64,000 nucleotides of DNA from Liolophura sinensis. Taxonomy: Eukaryota; Mollusca; Polyplacophora; Chitonida; Chitonidae. Below, piece by piece: positions 23,801 through 31,937 of the stretch. The first letter of the stretch is position 1. Every line of letters begins with the position of its first letter. The DNA is taken from assembly GCF_032854445.1 (NCBI RefSeq), contig NC_088295.1, positions 80,132,028-80,196,027 on the forward strand, read 5' to 3'. A program made the translations under genes and the position numbers. Under the pieces are notes generated by a model. The model did no database searches, was not told where the DNA came from, and worked only from the letters and a program-made list of their open reading frames with translations.

Positions 23801-26800
23801 AGAACAGTCTTGTGATACAGGTAAGCTGTCACGGTGGGCAAAATTAGGAGAACGGTCCCATGATACAGGTTAGCTGTTACTCTGGCCAGAATAACGGTCT
23901 GATTGGTACAGTTAATATCATGTCAATGCTTGGTTTTTTCTTCATAGTTTTTTTAGGGCCTCCATGGCCGAGGTAGTTAGTTTGCCAGTGCGACTCATTG
24001 ATCCAAAATCCTCTCCCCAATGTCGTTGCAGTGAGTTCAAGTCCAGCTTCACTTGGCTTCCTCTCTGGCCTTATACTTTCACTCAACTTGACGACAAAAA
24101 ATACACATGCACATTTCTGATTCAACAAAGTTGGATGGTGTGGAGTGTTGTTGAACGGAGTTGAAGAACTTATCCAGACTACTCAACACGGCTCAACATG
24201 GGGACTCAACTTCAAGTTGACACTTGTTGAGTCAACCAAAGTTGAGGGATGTTCAGTAGTTTGGACGGGGCTTAAGAGAAATATACTTTAAACAGGACAG
24301 CTTTAAACACCATTCAAATAAATAAATAAATCATAGATTTTTTCAATATTGTCAAATCGACATTGAAACTCCAAGTTAACAACAACAGAAATGAGTAAGT
24401 GAAAAAAGTAATAGTTGGTGGGGTGCCTAATGATACATAATATATAGGTTTTCCATGAATGTACAGTGATATATCATTCGTTAATTTGGGAAGAAAACCA
24501 TAGAGACACAGAAATCTGCAGCTCACAACCTGACTCGCAGCCCCAATGGGTTAGTTGATAGGGTCAATCCTTGGTTGGGTGACATGTAAGACCTTAAAAA
24601 AGAGGAAGTTGTAGCGTTCTTGCTTGGCATTCAGCATTAAGGGGATATTGCAACGACTGGTTGACACGTATCAGTATAATGGTTTGGGTGGGGCGCACTC
24701 ACTCTAAGGACTTTTTCGTCATCATATAACTGAAAAATTGTTAAGTACAACATTAAACCCTAAGCACTCAGAAGCACATCCTGATCATAACATGTCTCTA
24801 ATTGTGCATTGAGGACAATACGTTATTAGAGAACAAAATAAAAGTGTTTTATTGTTTTGTACAATACTCTTGATTATTTGTAATACCGGGCACAGCTGCT
24901 TTTGAACATGCAGCCTATCTACATAACATCAGCCAAGCAGTGATGGTGATCAGTATGCCTCTGATCTTTGACATGTTCCCTTTCTTTCCTCCCCTAGTGT
25001 GAGGTGTGTTTCTGCTGGCAGCATGCGGCCTGTTTCAACATCACCCCTCAGACTTTACCTCAGCGTTATGTCTGCTACGTCTGTCTTGATCCACCAGGTA
25101 ATACATCTGTATGTAGCAATCTTGCAGAAATGTCAAGAATTTCTGTCCAGTATTACACTGTTTTGGTTAAAACATTTTTTACTTAACTATTCCTAGTTGA
25201 TGACAGTTTTAACTGGCTTCTGGTATTACTTGATTAACATTTTCTATATTTAACATAAACTGTAGAAGAGATATCCTAATAGTTCTATACATATGACTTG
25301 TGTTGAGGATGTTTGTTGTCTTGATGGTTTCCTGTTACCATGTTTACTCCTGTTGGTTTTTCTTTGTTATATTCACCTATATTGATTTTGTTGGTTTTTC
25401 AGGTGTACGAGAGAGCAGTCGTTATGTGTACAACCACGAGGACTGGGTGCGGCATGGCTATCTGCCCGAGTTTAAATTCTGCCCTGTGGTACCTGACAGA
25501 GACTGTAAAGCTGTTGCTATACGGACCACAAATGCTCTCCTGGGAGACATTTACAACATCAAGACAGTTCTACAGGGAACCAGGCAAAAGCTGAACCTAC
25601 TGCAGTAAGTTGGCATACAGTGGCAGTAGAAGAGTTAATGTCATTGTAGTTAAAGTTCTATAGGGAACCAGACAGGAGCTTAACCTACTGCACTAAGTTT
25701 AGGTACAGAGGCGATAGAAGGGTTAATGTCATTCTAGTACAAGTTCTATAGGGAACCAAGCAGAAGCTGAACCTACTGCAGTAAGTTTGTGTATAGAGAC
25801 GGTATATGGGTTAATGTCATTATAGCACAAGTTCTACAGGGAACCAGACAGAAGCTGAACCTACTGCACTAAATTTATGTACAGAGGCGATAGAAGGGTT
25901 AATGTCATTCTAGTACAAGTTCTATAGGGAACCAAGCAGAAGCTGAACATTCTGCAGTAAGTTTGTGTATAGAGACGGTAGATGGGTTAATGTCATTATA
26001 GCACAAGTTCTACAGGGAACCAGACACAAGCTGAGCCTACTGCACTAAGTTTATGTACAGAGGCGATAGGAGGGTTAATGTCATTCTAGTACAAGTTCTA
26101 TAGGGAACCAAGCAGAAGCTGAACATTCTGCTGTAAGTTTGTGTATAGAGATGGTAGATGGGTTAATGTCATTATAGCACAAGTTCTACAGGGAACCAAG
26201 CAGAAGCTGAACCTACTGCACTAAGTTTATGTACAGAGGGGATAGAAGGGTTAATGTCATTCTAGTACAAGTTCTACCGGGGAACCAGGCAAAAGCTGAA
26301 CTTTCTGCAGTAAGTTTGTGTACAGTGGTGATAGAAGGGTTAATGTCATTGTAGTTCAAGTTCTATAGGGAACCAAGCAGAAGCTGAACCTACTGCAGTA
26401 CACTTTGTGTATAGAGACGGTACAAGGGTTAATGTCATTCTAGTACAAGTTCTATAGGGAACCAGGTGAAAGCTGATCCTTCTGAAGTAAGTTTGGGTAC
26501 AATGGTGATAGAAGGGCTAATGTCATTGTAGTTCAAGTTGTATAGGGAACCAAGCAGATGCTGAACCTACAGCAGTAAGTTTGTGTAGACTGGAGGTAGA
26601 AGGGCTAATGTCATTCTAGTACAAGTTCTCTAGGGAACCAGGCAAAAACTGAAACTAGTACAAGTTCTACAGGAAACCAGGTGAAAGCTGAACTTTCAGC
26701 TTTGAGTTTATAGACAGTGGAGGTAGAAGGGGCTATGTCATCATAGTACAAGTTCTACAGGGAACAGGGAAGCATGTGGAGATAGCAGGTTTAATGTTTT

Positions 26801-29800
26801 TATAGTAAAAGTTCTACTTTGATCAAGGCAGAAGTAAGTTTGTGTTCTGTAGAAGTAGAAGGGTTAATGTCATTTTAGTACTTCGTAATTGGTATTTTTT
26901 CTCACCTGAATGATTGCCTTTTCATGTCCAAGGTGAAAGTAATTACATATCTTGCATGACAGTGGTGACCTGCCCGCTAGCTGGGATGTGGAGAAGCATG
27001 ATAGATTATGTGGATGAAATGAAAATGTGTAGGTGGGAAGGATTTCCAATTACACCCACTCTCCAGTCTGCACATAACCACCTGCCACGTCCTTGAGCAC
27101 TACACTACATATATGTAGGACAGTTGACAAACAGCGGTATTTTATGTCAATATATATACAAATGATGTGTCATTGATTATGCATTAGCCAGATTCAGTAC
27201 TTAATCAGTGTATATGTGTTTTACAGGAAGCCGGATGACCCTGACCTCAGGCTGTGGTACAGACGATGGGATAGGGAGGTAACTCTGAGTCAGAGTACAG
27301 ATACCACCATGTCAACAGACAGCTCCACAGAGCTACCTAATGCTTCAGCCAATGGCATGGAGGAGTCCATGGATACTAGTGACTGTAAAGGGTTTGCCTC
27401 TGAACACTCCTACAGCGTGTCTAATGCTCTGACATTCCCACAACCTCCATGTGAGCTCCCACAAAGGTCATCCACCCCTTCTGTGGAGAACCAGGCTGGC
27501 CAGGCTGAACTGTTGTCGGGGGGAGGGTCAGATGTGGGCAGTAATGTGCACAAAGAAGCAGAGGAAACAATGGAGGCAGATGCAATTATGAGTGTAGAAA
27601 TAGGCAGCATGGAGGCTGCCTCCCCAGAGCATCAAACCAGTGGTGTAACTCAGGGCTCTGACTACGGGGATGTTAGGAGTGATGACCAGTCCGAGGTACC
27701 ACCCTCCAGTGACACACTCCAGGCCACTGCCCAGTCCACAGTACAGACCACAGATACGCCCACAGACCAGCTAGCTAGTGGCTCTGGCTGGGAGGTGGCA
27801 CCAGAAATAGCAGAACACAACTATCAAAAGGTAAGTTAACAACAAGATGTACCTCTTACTATAGAATTACTAGCACACTGAAATCTGGGCTCACTCCCAC
27901 AAAGCCCTCTTAACGTTAAGAGCACGTAACTACCATGGTGACATAATGCCTACAGTGCTGGTTGCTATGGTAGTTACTTGCTCTTAACGTTAAGAGGGCT
28001 TTGTGCAAGTAGGCCCTGATTTTTTTAGAATACAACTGCTTTTTTAGCCTCTGATCTTAAATGCCACAAGGATTGAGTGCGACGCTATCTGCTTTGTTAT
28101 ACTCCCCCGGAAAATCCAGATTAGAGAGCAAGAACTTGTATGTAGGTACAGTATTAATGGAGACACAGGCAAGACTGCGGACATGAGAGGGTAAATTATT
28201 CCAATCCTTGACAGTTTTAGCGAAGAAAGACAAGCAACAATTGAATGCGAGTTTCAAAAAGTGGAACATTTCCCCTGTTTCGAAGGTTGTATGTGTCTGT
28301 AGGTGCAGTATTAATGGAGATATGAGCCAGACTGCTATTCACCGAAGCACCCCCTGGTGTGATAATCAAGAATTGTTGGCATCACCTGATAGACTGCATT
28401 AAGTATCATTAATGTACCAAGTATGATGTCCCTTGAGCTTACTCTTCGGTAATAGGTGGGAATGTTTGCCAACAACCTGTGAATGGTTTCCTCAGTGCCT
28501 CGTTTGGTTTCCTTCCACCATAATGCATTACTTCATCAAAGTTAATAGTAGAATACACAATAGTAATGTCTGTATTATTTAATGTATGGAAGATGGTGAT
28601 ATACCATTCTCAGACCTAGTTACACTATGTACATGTATATTTCTTATAACTTTCAAGTCTGGTATCGGAGGCACACCTGCTGTTAATCAGACAATGGATG
28701 AAGCTTATGGTACCACAGATATGGTTGGACAGGAAGATGATGTAACTGGTTCCGTGGTTGGTCCATGCAGCCAAGACGTGCTTGGGGAGACAGAACAGTT
28801 GATGGAGTTGATGGCAGCTGCTGATCCAGTAAGACAATGCAAGGATAACCTGCTGGAGCACATAGAGGGACTACAGCTGGAGATCTGTCACAGACTCGAC
28901 TCCATAGAAGATCATGTCTCAGGTATGCAGAAGAACCGACCAGTGCTGTACTTGGATGAAATTTAGTAATGACAGTAGATGAACTGGAATGAAATGTCAC
29001 AAGATGCAAAATCTTGAATAGCTTTATTTTGAGATTAATTCTGAATGTTAATACAGAGTGGGTTGAAATCAATATTACATACTGCATTTGAGTGCAAATA
29101 TTATGCACTTTAGAGACATATCATGGCCATTAAGTATTCTTCTTCTAGCGCTGAGATTCAAATTTTGGTAAGATTTTCTCCTACCTTCCAACAAACCTCC
29201 AGGACATCTTTCTATGATGAATCAGAATCAGGCCAAATGAATAACTTTAGTCATGTTCAAAAGTTTGGGCCAAATACTTTTATGGTGAATAGCCTCTGTC
29301 GTCCTGTCATTCTTGCATCAGACCATTTTGTGTCTCCTGGTGTAAACATGAATGCACCTCAGTATAGCTGCGATATTTGTTGAAGTGGCATTATGCCATA
29401 ATCATCCGTACATGTAACAAAGTTTGTCAGGCACCTGGTAAAATACAGCTCCTTTCTTCCAATACCCAAAAACCTGACCATGGTCATATAAGTGAAATAT
29501 AGTCTAATATGGAGTATTAAAATCAATAAATAAAACTTGCTGGAGCTGAACTGGCTGTCTCCTTGTTGGGAGGTTTCTCGAGTAACCTGGTTTGGTACAG
29601 TTTTCTCTCGACCCAACTGGGTTTCCTCCACCCATAAGTCTGACCACGGTTGTCTGTGACACATTTATGTTCACAAGGATGAAACATATAAGAAAACAGA
29701 TAAACATATATAAAGAAATTGAGGGTCATTCTCAATCATCAAAAGTTCATCTTCAGTAAATTTGTGTACTGTTGTCATTGCAGCCCTGGAAAGTGTGGAT

Positions 29801-29917
29801 GCAGATCCTGTTGCTGATGGAAACATTTTAGCAGACATGCCTGTGTTGAAGAAATCTCTCAAAGCTTTAATTGGAGACTTGGGTAAAGTGAAACGCCTGG
29901 CTGCCTTCGGCATGTGA
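6549..29917 (+). CDS. PHF20: PHF20/PHF20L1-like chromatin reader
   Basis: Nuclear protein. In vertebrates it is a subunit of the MOF-NSL histone acetyltransferase complex and reads methyl-lysine through its Tudor domain (family knowledge). Exons: 6549-6853, 7110-7275, 7632-7716, 8787-8875, 10336-10447, 11096-11371, 12111-12256, 14427-14514, 15711-16058 (or 16301), 16969-17046, 20269-20463, 20845-21021, 23477-23631, 24998-25097, 25403-25604, 27227-27830, 28658-28922, 29784-29917. All phases agree and the total is 3,525 nt (1,174 codons plus stop) versus about 1,012 residues in human PHF20. Domain order is Tudor/MBT, Tudor, basic Ser/Arg linker, C2H2 finger, PHD finger, then a C-terminal block ending [14 protein letters not shown], close to vertebrate MDLGKVQQIA. 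The start is the first ATG of exon 6549. PHF20 and PHF20L1 cannot be told apart here, since one ancestral gene is expected outside vertebrates. Confidence 0.93.
8555..8634 (+). mobile_element. SINE 3' fragment (family A)
   Basis: Decayed 3' half: CCATAAAACTGACTGCCAACATATAAGTGG, GGAGTATGGTGTTGAACA, then AATAAATAAATAAAT. Only the tail half is recognisable. Confidence 0.6.
8876..10335 (+). other. PHF20 intron, no gene seen
   Basis: AT-rich intron. A decayed motif CTGGATATGAAGATGGC...GTGAAACGTC at about 9278-9330 resembles the conserved tract near Penelope-like element ends. Otherwise I see nothing in it. Confidence 0.6.
10336..17046 (+). CDS. PHF20: PHF20-like exons 5-10: basic, disordered linker
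   Basis: Exons 10336-10447, 11096-11371, 12111-12256, 14427-14514, 15711-16058/16301 and 16969-17046. They encode Lys/Glu-rich ([20 protein letters not shown]) and Ser/Arg-rich ([22 protein letters not shown]) segments with several likely nuclear localisation signals, then a Ser/Pro/Cys-rich stretch if the longer donor is used. No folded domain is seen, and no canonical AT-hook GRP is present, although vertebrate PHF20 has one here. The order and phases are certain enough. Conservation outside close relatives will be low. Confidence 0.85.
11488..11718 (+). mobile_element. tRNA-derived SINE (family A)
   Basis: Forward copy with box-A-like GTGGCTGACTGGTTAGCATGCTAG, a damaged box B (GTGAGGTCTTCCAACTC), CATGCTAGCTTCTTCTCC, then AGTGAAATTTATATTTCAC...AAACACCAATGAAGTAAATAAA. 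Confidence 0.85.
12257..14426 (+). other. PHF20 intron, no gene seen
   Basis: Low-complexity AT-rich intron with scattered stops in all frames. No recognisable exon, repeat array or complete mobile element. Confidence 0.6.
14675..14760. repeat. dispersed repeat shared with 51355-51440
   Basis: GCTTGCAAGGTGTTTATTTAAGCATATTCTGAAG here matches GTTTGCAAGGCGTTTATTTAAGCATATTCTGAAG in a separase intron, same strand, with similarity continuing to GTAAAATT. Confidence 0.8.
15444..15683 (+). repeat. 60-bp tandem array, 4 copies, next to an acceptor
   Basis: The unit AATAATGTTGTTTAAACGTC...GGCATTCTAATAG repeats four times with one or two mismatches, ending 27 bp before the exon at 15711. Each copy contains CTACTGATAC, a plausible branch-point sequence, and CCCTGCTGTTC. 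The unit length is a multiple of 3, so it makes a false open frame. Confidence 0.95.
16835..16890 (+). mobile_element. SINE 3' tail fragment (family A)
   Basis: AGAGTACAGCATTAAACACCAATCAAATAAATAAATA is the standard 3' tail. The body upstream is no longer recognisable. Confidence 0.6.
17446..17775 (+). repeat. diverged repeat, copy 1 (pair with 18640-18965)
   Basis: The segment from GTACACTGTATAGCATGTGTATGTA through CAGCATACATACAGTACAT, CAGCCGTTTTTCGCTTTACAGCT, GATGTGGGAAAAAGTTG to GATTCATGATCAGAACCACAAACTACG has an ordered, colinear match 1.2 kb downstream. Unclassified. Confidence 0.75.
18640..18970 (+). repeat. diverged repeat, copy 2
   Basis: Colinear with 17446-17775: ACACTATATAGCATGTATATGTA, CAGCATATATGCAGCACAT, CAGCCATTTTCAACTTGACAGCT, AATGTGGGAAATTGAAC, GATTCATGATAAGGAAACTACG. 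Roughly three quarters identical by eye. Confidence 0.75.
19772..19995 (+). repeat. ~58-bp tandem repeat with hairpin core, 4 copies
   Basis: GGGATTCAAGTCTGAATGGC is followed by ACGAACCCC or TTGAACCCC, then CTAAAAACACATAATCCAAAC. Copies start at about 19775, 19832, 19890 and 19950. The core TTCAAG...CTTGAA is self-complementary in the later copies. Confidence 0.85.
20269..21021 (+). CDS. PHF20: PHF20-like exons 11-12: C2H2 zinc finger
   Basis: Exon 20269-20463 encodes [18 protein letters not shown]...HVKYYH: a C-x4-C-x12-H-x4-H finger, aligning with vertebrate DHKFRCKVVDCLKFFRKAKLLHYHMKYFH. A basic PPRKRRK stretch follows. Exon 20845-21021 is Ser/Thr/Pro-rich with a second KRRRHSSS signal. 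Both joins are in phase 1. Confidence 0.92.
21376..21416 (+). repeat. decayed hammerhead/Penelope-like motif
   Basis: CACTCGATAATGATGCTAG...CATGATCAAAAGATTGTG closely resembles the reverse complement of 53261-53310. The GAAACGTC core is mutated to CAAAAGATT. Confidence 0.4.
21429..23340 (-). mobile_element. defective pogo-like (Tigger/CENP-B-type) DNA transposon
   Basis: Ends are CAGTCAAACCTG at 21429-21440 and its exact reverse complement CAGGTTTGACTG at 23329-23340, flanked on both sides by TA (target-site duplication of Tc1/mariner-pogo elements). Minus-strand remnants run in order: an N-terminal helix-turn-helix ([34 protein letters not shown], about 22911-22745), a CENP-B-type DNA-binding part ([20 protein letters not shown], about 22690-22560) interrupted by stops and frameshifts, then a jump to the final DDE segment (PMDQGII, 22400) and an acidic C-terminus to 21758. 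Most of the catalytic core is missing, so it is non-autonomous. Confidence 0.9.
23477..25097 (+). CDS. PHF20: PHF20-like exons 13-14: PHD finger
   Basis: 23477-23631 ends [17 protein letters not shown], and 24998-25097 continues [13 protein letters not shown]...[10 protein letters not shown]. Together they give an intact Cys4-His-Cys3 PHD finger (C-x-C, C-x2-C, H-x2-C, C-x2-C) with the W before the fifth ligand, matching vertebrate [27 protein letters not shown]. The intron falls between the first and second ligand pairs in phase 0. The donor of the first exon is the first of five reiterated in-frame donors. Confidence 0.93.
23584..23912 (+). repeat. 48-bp tandem array of PHD exon end plus donor, ~7 units
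   Basis: GTAAGCTGTCACTGTGGCCAAAATGAGGAG...ATGATACAG repeats. GTAAGC donors lie at 23632, 23677, 23725, 23773 and 23821, a mutated GTTAGC at 23869, and a decayed unit follows. One unit is 45 bp and the rest are 48 bp, all multiples of 3. The reading frame stays open, with each unit coding for about [16 protein letters not shown], until a stop (TAG) at 23845-23847. Confidence 0.95.
23955..24332 (+). mobile_element. tRNA-derived SINE (family A), interrupted
   Basis: The head GGCCTCCATGGCCGAGGTAGTTAG and box B GTGAGTTCAAGTCCAGC are intact to about 24073. The tail resumes at about 24274 (AAGAGAAATATAC...TTTAAACACCATTCAAATAAATAAATAAA). The SINE middle is replaced by about 200 bp rich in CAACTT/AAGTTG words, including the palindrome TCAACTTCAAGTTGA. 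Confidence 0.8.
24538..24775 (+). mobile_element. second SINE family (family B, 5S-like head)
   Basis: GGTCAATCCTTGGTTGGGTGACATGTAAGACC resembles the 3' half of 5S rRNA (GTTAGTACTTGGATGGGTGACC, from memory). It is followed by GCATTCAGCATTAAGGGGATATTGCAACGACTGGTTGAC, GTCAGTATAATG-like and the tail AAAAATTGTTAAGTACAACATTAAACCC. Another copy lies at 56575-56795. Confidence 0.65.
25403..25604 (+). CDS. PHF20: PHF20-like exon 15: post-PHD helical region
   Basis: Acceptor TTTTTCAG and donor GTAAGTTG. It encodes [23 protein letters not shown]...[23 protein letters not shown], aligning with vertebrate RPGFKYWYDKEWLSRGHMHGLAF...LLGDVQRVIEVLHGLQLKMSILQ. It ends in phase 2. Its final ~40 nt and donor seed the 88-bp array that follows. 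Confidence 0.92.
25567..26850 (+). repeat. 88-bp tandem array of exon end plus donor, ~14 copies
   Basis: GTTCTACAGGGAACCAGGCA (last part of exon 15) recurs at 25655, 25743, 25831, 25919, 26007, 26095, 26183, 26271, 26360, 26449, 26537 and 26625, a near-exact 88-bp period. Irregular copies follow at 26664, 26751 and 26810. Adjacent units alternate between CTGCAGTAAGTTTG and CTGCACTAAGTTTA, giving a 176-bp higher-order period. Intact CAGTAAG donors survive in only about half the copies. Confidence 0.95.
27227..29917 (+). CDS. PHF20: PHF20-like exons 16-18: acidic linker and C-terminal domain
   Basis: 27227-27830 starts [18 protein letters not shown] (vertebrate SREHPDLPLWCQPW) and continues as a Ser/Thr/Glu-rich disordered stretch. 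28658-28922 ends in the helix [28 protein letters not shown], close to vertebrate NLLTHVESLQDEVTHRMDSIEKEL. 29784-29917 encodes [26 protein letters not shown] and stop. These are the conserved C-terminal coiled-coil-like elements of the family. Confidence 0.92.
27882..28020. mobile_element. foldback/MITE-like palindromic element
   Basis: The arm at 27898-27938 (CACAAAGCCCTCTTAACGTT...) is repeated inverted at 27965-28005 with two mismatches in 41 bp, around a 26-bp spacer. Weaker symmetry extends to about 27882 and 28020. Each arm itself contains the perfect 16-bp palindrome CTCTTAACGTTAAGAG. No coding capacity. Confidence 0.85.
28057..28290 (-). mobile_element. non-LTR retrotransposon ORF2 tail (fragment)
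   Basis: The minus strand encodes [21 protein letters not shown] followed by a TYKFLLSNL-like end. This resembles the usual last motif of LINE reverse transcriptases (FFPRTIxxWNxLP...FKxxL). A second partial copy of the same stretch lies at 28294-28340. Fragment only. Confidence 0.5.
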
Positions 29918-30014
29918 TCTGATCTCGTTAATTATGTTTACATATGGACATTTTGAAGTACAGACATCATGCTGTAAAAGGAGATTCTTGCTATCATGTG
30001 CATATATATGCATC

Positions 30015-30213
30015 CACAATTGTGCCAGTTCTGTGTGGCTGAGACAATGCTTTGTGCATAACTTCAGATTGTGCCAGTGCTGTGTGGCTGAGACAAGGCT
30101 TTGTACATAACTTCAGATTGTGCCAGTGCTGTGTCGCTGAGACAGTGCTTTGTGGATAACTTCAGATTGTGCCAGTGCTGTCGCTGAGACAATGCTTTGT
30201 GCATAACTTCAGA
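30015..30213 (+). repeat. 49-bp tandem repeat, 4 copies, in the PHF20 3' UTR
   Basis: CTTCAGATTGTGCCAGTGCTGTG...GAGACAATGCTTTGTGCATAA repeats with period 49 (last copy 47). It lies about 100 bp after the stop codon and before the polyadenylation signal, so it is probably transcribed. Confidence 0.9.
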
Positions 30214-30369
30214 AAGTAGCAGCATTCTCAATGTATGGACTTGAATATAAACATCATGAAACTAAGTGTTGAACAGATGCTTTAATGTAACTATTTCGAA
30301 GGCTTGAGATAAAGTTCCTCCATGATTCGTTGAAACAAGGAGTCATGTTTGTATACATGTGTCATGCAC

Positions 30370-30375
30370 AATAAA
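30370..30375 (+). terminator. polyadenylation signal AATAAA (PHF20-like gene)
   Basis: First canonical AATAAA downstream of the stop at 29917, 453 nt away and followed by a TG-rich tract (GTTTTCTGTTACATTTGTTC). Confidence 0.6.
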
Positions 30376-30659
30376 CCTCATTACCAATGATTGTAAGATT
30401 GTTTTCTGTTACATTTGTTCTAGCTGTAATTTAAACAGAATTCAGCAGCTTCCCGACCTCCACCCTTTGTTGACATGCTGCAGGAAGGGTGTGATTCCAG
30501 CTCATCACAGCTGCTGTGGTCACAGATAAGCTTCAGAAACTGTTTTGATATGTTTGATTTTATCTAGATTGAGAATAGTGATAAATGTTTACTGGAACGA
30601 TTTGCCTAATACACTTGCAGGTGTGATACATTATCCCTAGCGGTCTTATAACCCTCCAT

Positions 30660-30790
30660 TTAGTCATTATTTATGGGACTAATGTGTGACGTCATACTCA
30701 AGAATATTTCACTTATGTGACAGCTGCCTGCATTGTGGTGGACAGAAACTGGGCATAGCCTTGATCATAAGCAGGTTGCTGGCTGACCTA
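30660..30790 (-). mobile_element. SINE 3' half, reverse orientation (family A)
   Basis: The reverse complement of CATACTCAAGAATATTTCACTTATGTGAC...GCAGGTTGCTGGC corresponds to the tail half of family A. The head is missing. Confidence 0.7.
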
Positions 30791-31429
30791 TCCTCCACTG
30801 GACCATTTTTTGTGTGTGTGTATTGACCAGATTATCTTGTGAAGTATTTTTATTTTATTCTGCAAGTTGAGCTTGTTGCATGTACAAACTAGAATTACGA
30901 TGAATACATAAAGATAAATTACGATAAGTTTCTTTGTATTGATGTTGATGTCAGTTTACTTTAAGTGTAGTGTGCTGTCGTATCTGGTAAAGGACATGAT
31001 AAACACATCAAAAATACATTCCAGGCAGAAAGACGCATACTGAAAAGATATATCAAGAAGTGTGAATGAAGGAGCTGATTCTGCCAAACAAATCAGTGTT
31101 TACCCTCACTCTTCACAGTTTGGGCGTGGTGACTTTGATGCAGACTACTGAAACTGAAATCTTCCAGATTAAGTCAAAACAAAATTAATATTATCACAAA
31201 AGTATTTTATTCGAAGAACAAGCTTTGTACAGGGATTTAAGTCTAAAAAAAAAAAATGTGATTTAGCAACACAGCATGAATAATGATGATCCCAGCCACA
31301 ATATGTATATTCTGTTGTGTGTTAATGTCTGCACAAGATCTGGAATACTGAGCACATGAAAAAAGCATATTGCTGCCATGTACATGTACAATACAAAATG
31401 CAATTAACATTGTAAAACATAACAGAACA

Positions 31430-31435
31430 TTTATT
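31430..31435 (-). terminator. candidate polyadenylation signal (separase)
   Basis: AATAAA on the minus strand, about 500 nt past the separase stop. An alternative at 31211-31206 cannot be excluded. Confidence 0.4.
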
Positions 31436-31937
31436 TAATCATGATTTAAATAAATAACTGGTACACACTAATATACATTGTTAAGATGAACTGTCGCTGG
31501 CATTAACTTGTTAACAACCACTGCAACAGGAGTTAGCTAGAACAAGATTTTTTCCCCAAAAAGTTTGTTTCTAATAACCCATATATATGTATATACAATA
31601 TTCTCCACATCTTAAAGAAGTCAACGCTGCTCAACCTTTGCATGCAGCACATTTAACCCTGAAATGTTGACAATACCCCGTAACATATACTGTAGTACTG
31701 GCAACAATGCCTTATAGCTTACCCCATTTTAGTTACAACAGATCACTGTTGACCACTGCACGTAACCAGACACCCTACAATAACGGAATTGATACATTAC
31801 CTGCATAGTGACATTAATTGTTACTACAGTCAGACAGCCTTTTGGTGAGAAAACTGTAGGAATATGTAGTCTCTGGAACATCTTCACTCACACTAGTCTC
31901 TTATTTTCAAAAGAGTGTAACATGTAATGAAGTTGTG

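Larger units (their letters stand above)
30376..31937. other. convergent intergenic region PHF20 / separase
   Basis: No coding exon seen. It holds a SINE fragment, a TGACGTCA at 30687-30694 and the probable separase 3' UTR. On the minus strand AATAAA occurs at 31435-31430 and again at 31211-31206. Confidence 0.6.

Noticed and set aside
23584-23912. CRISPR-like regular repeats (also 15444-15683, 892-1722)
   Set aside because: Units are contiguous with no unique spacers, and the host is clearly eukaryotic with introns. They are tandem duplications.
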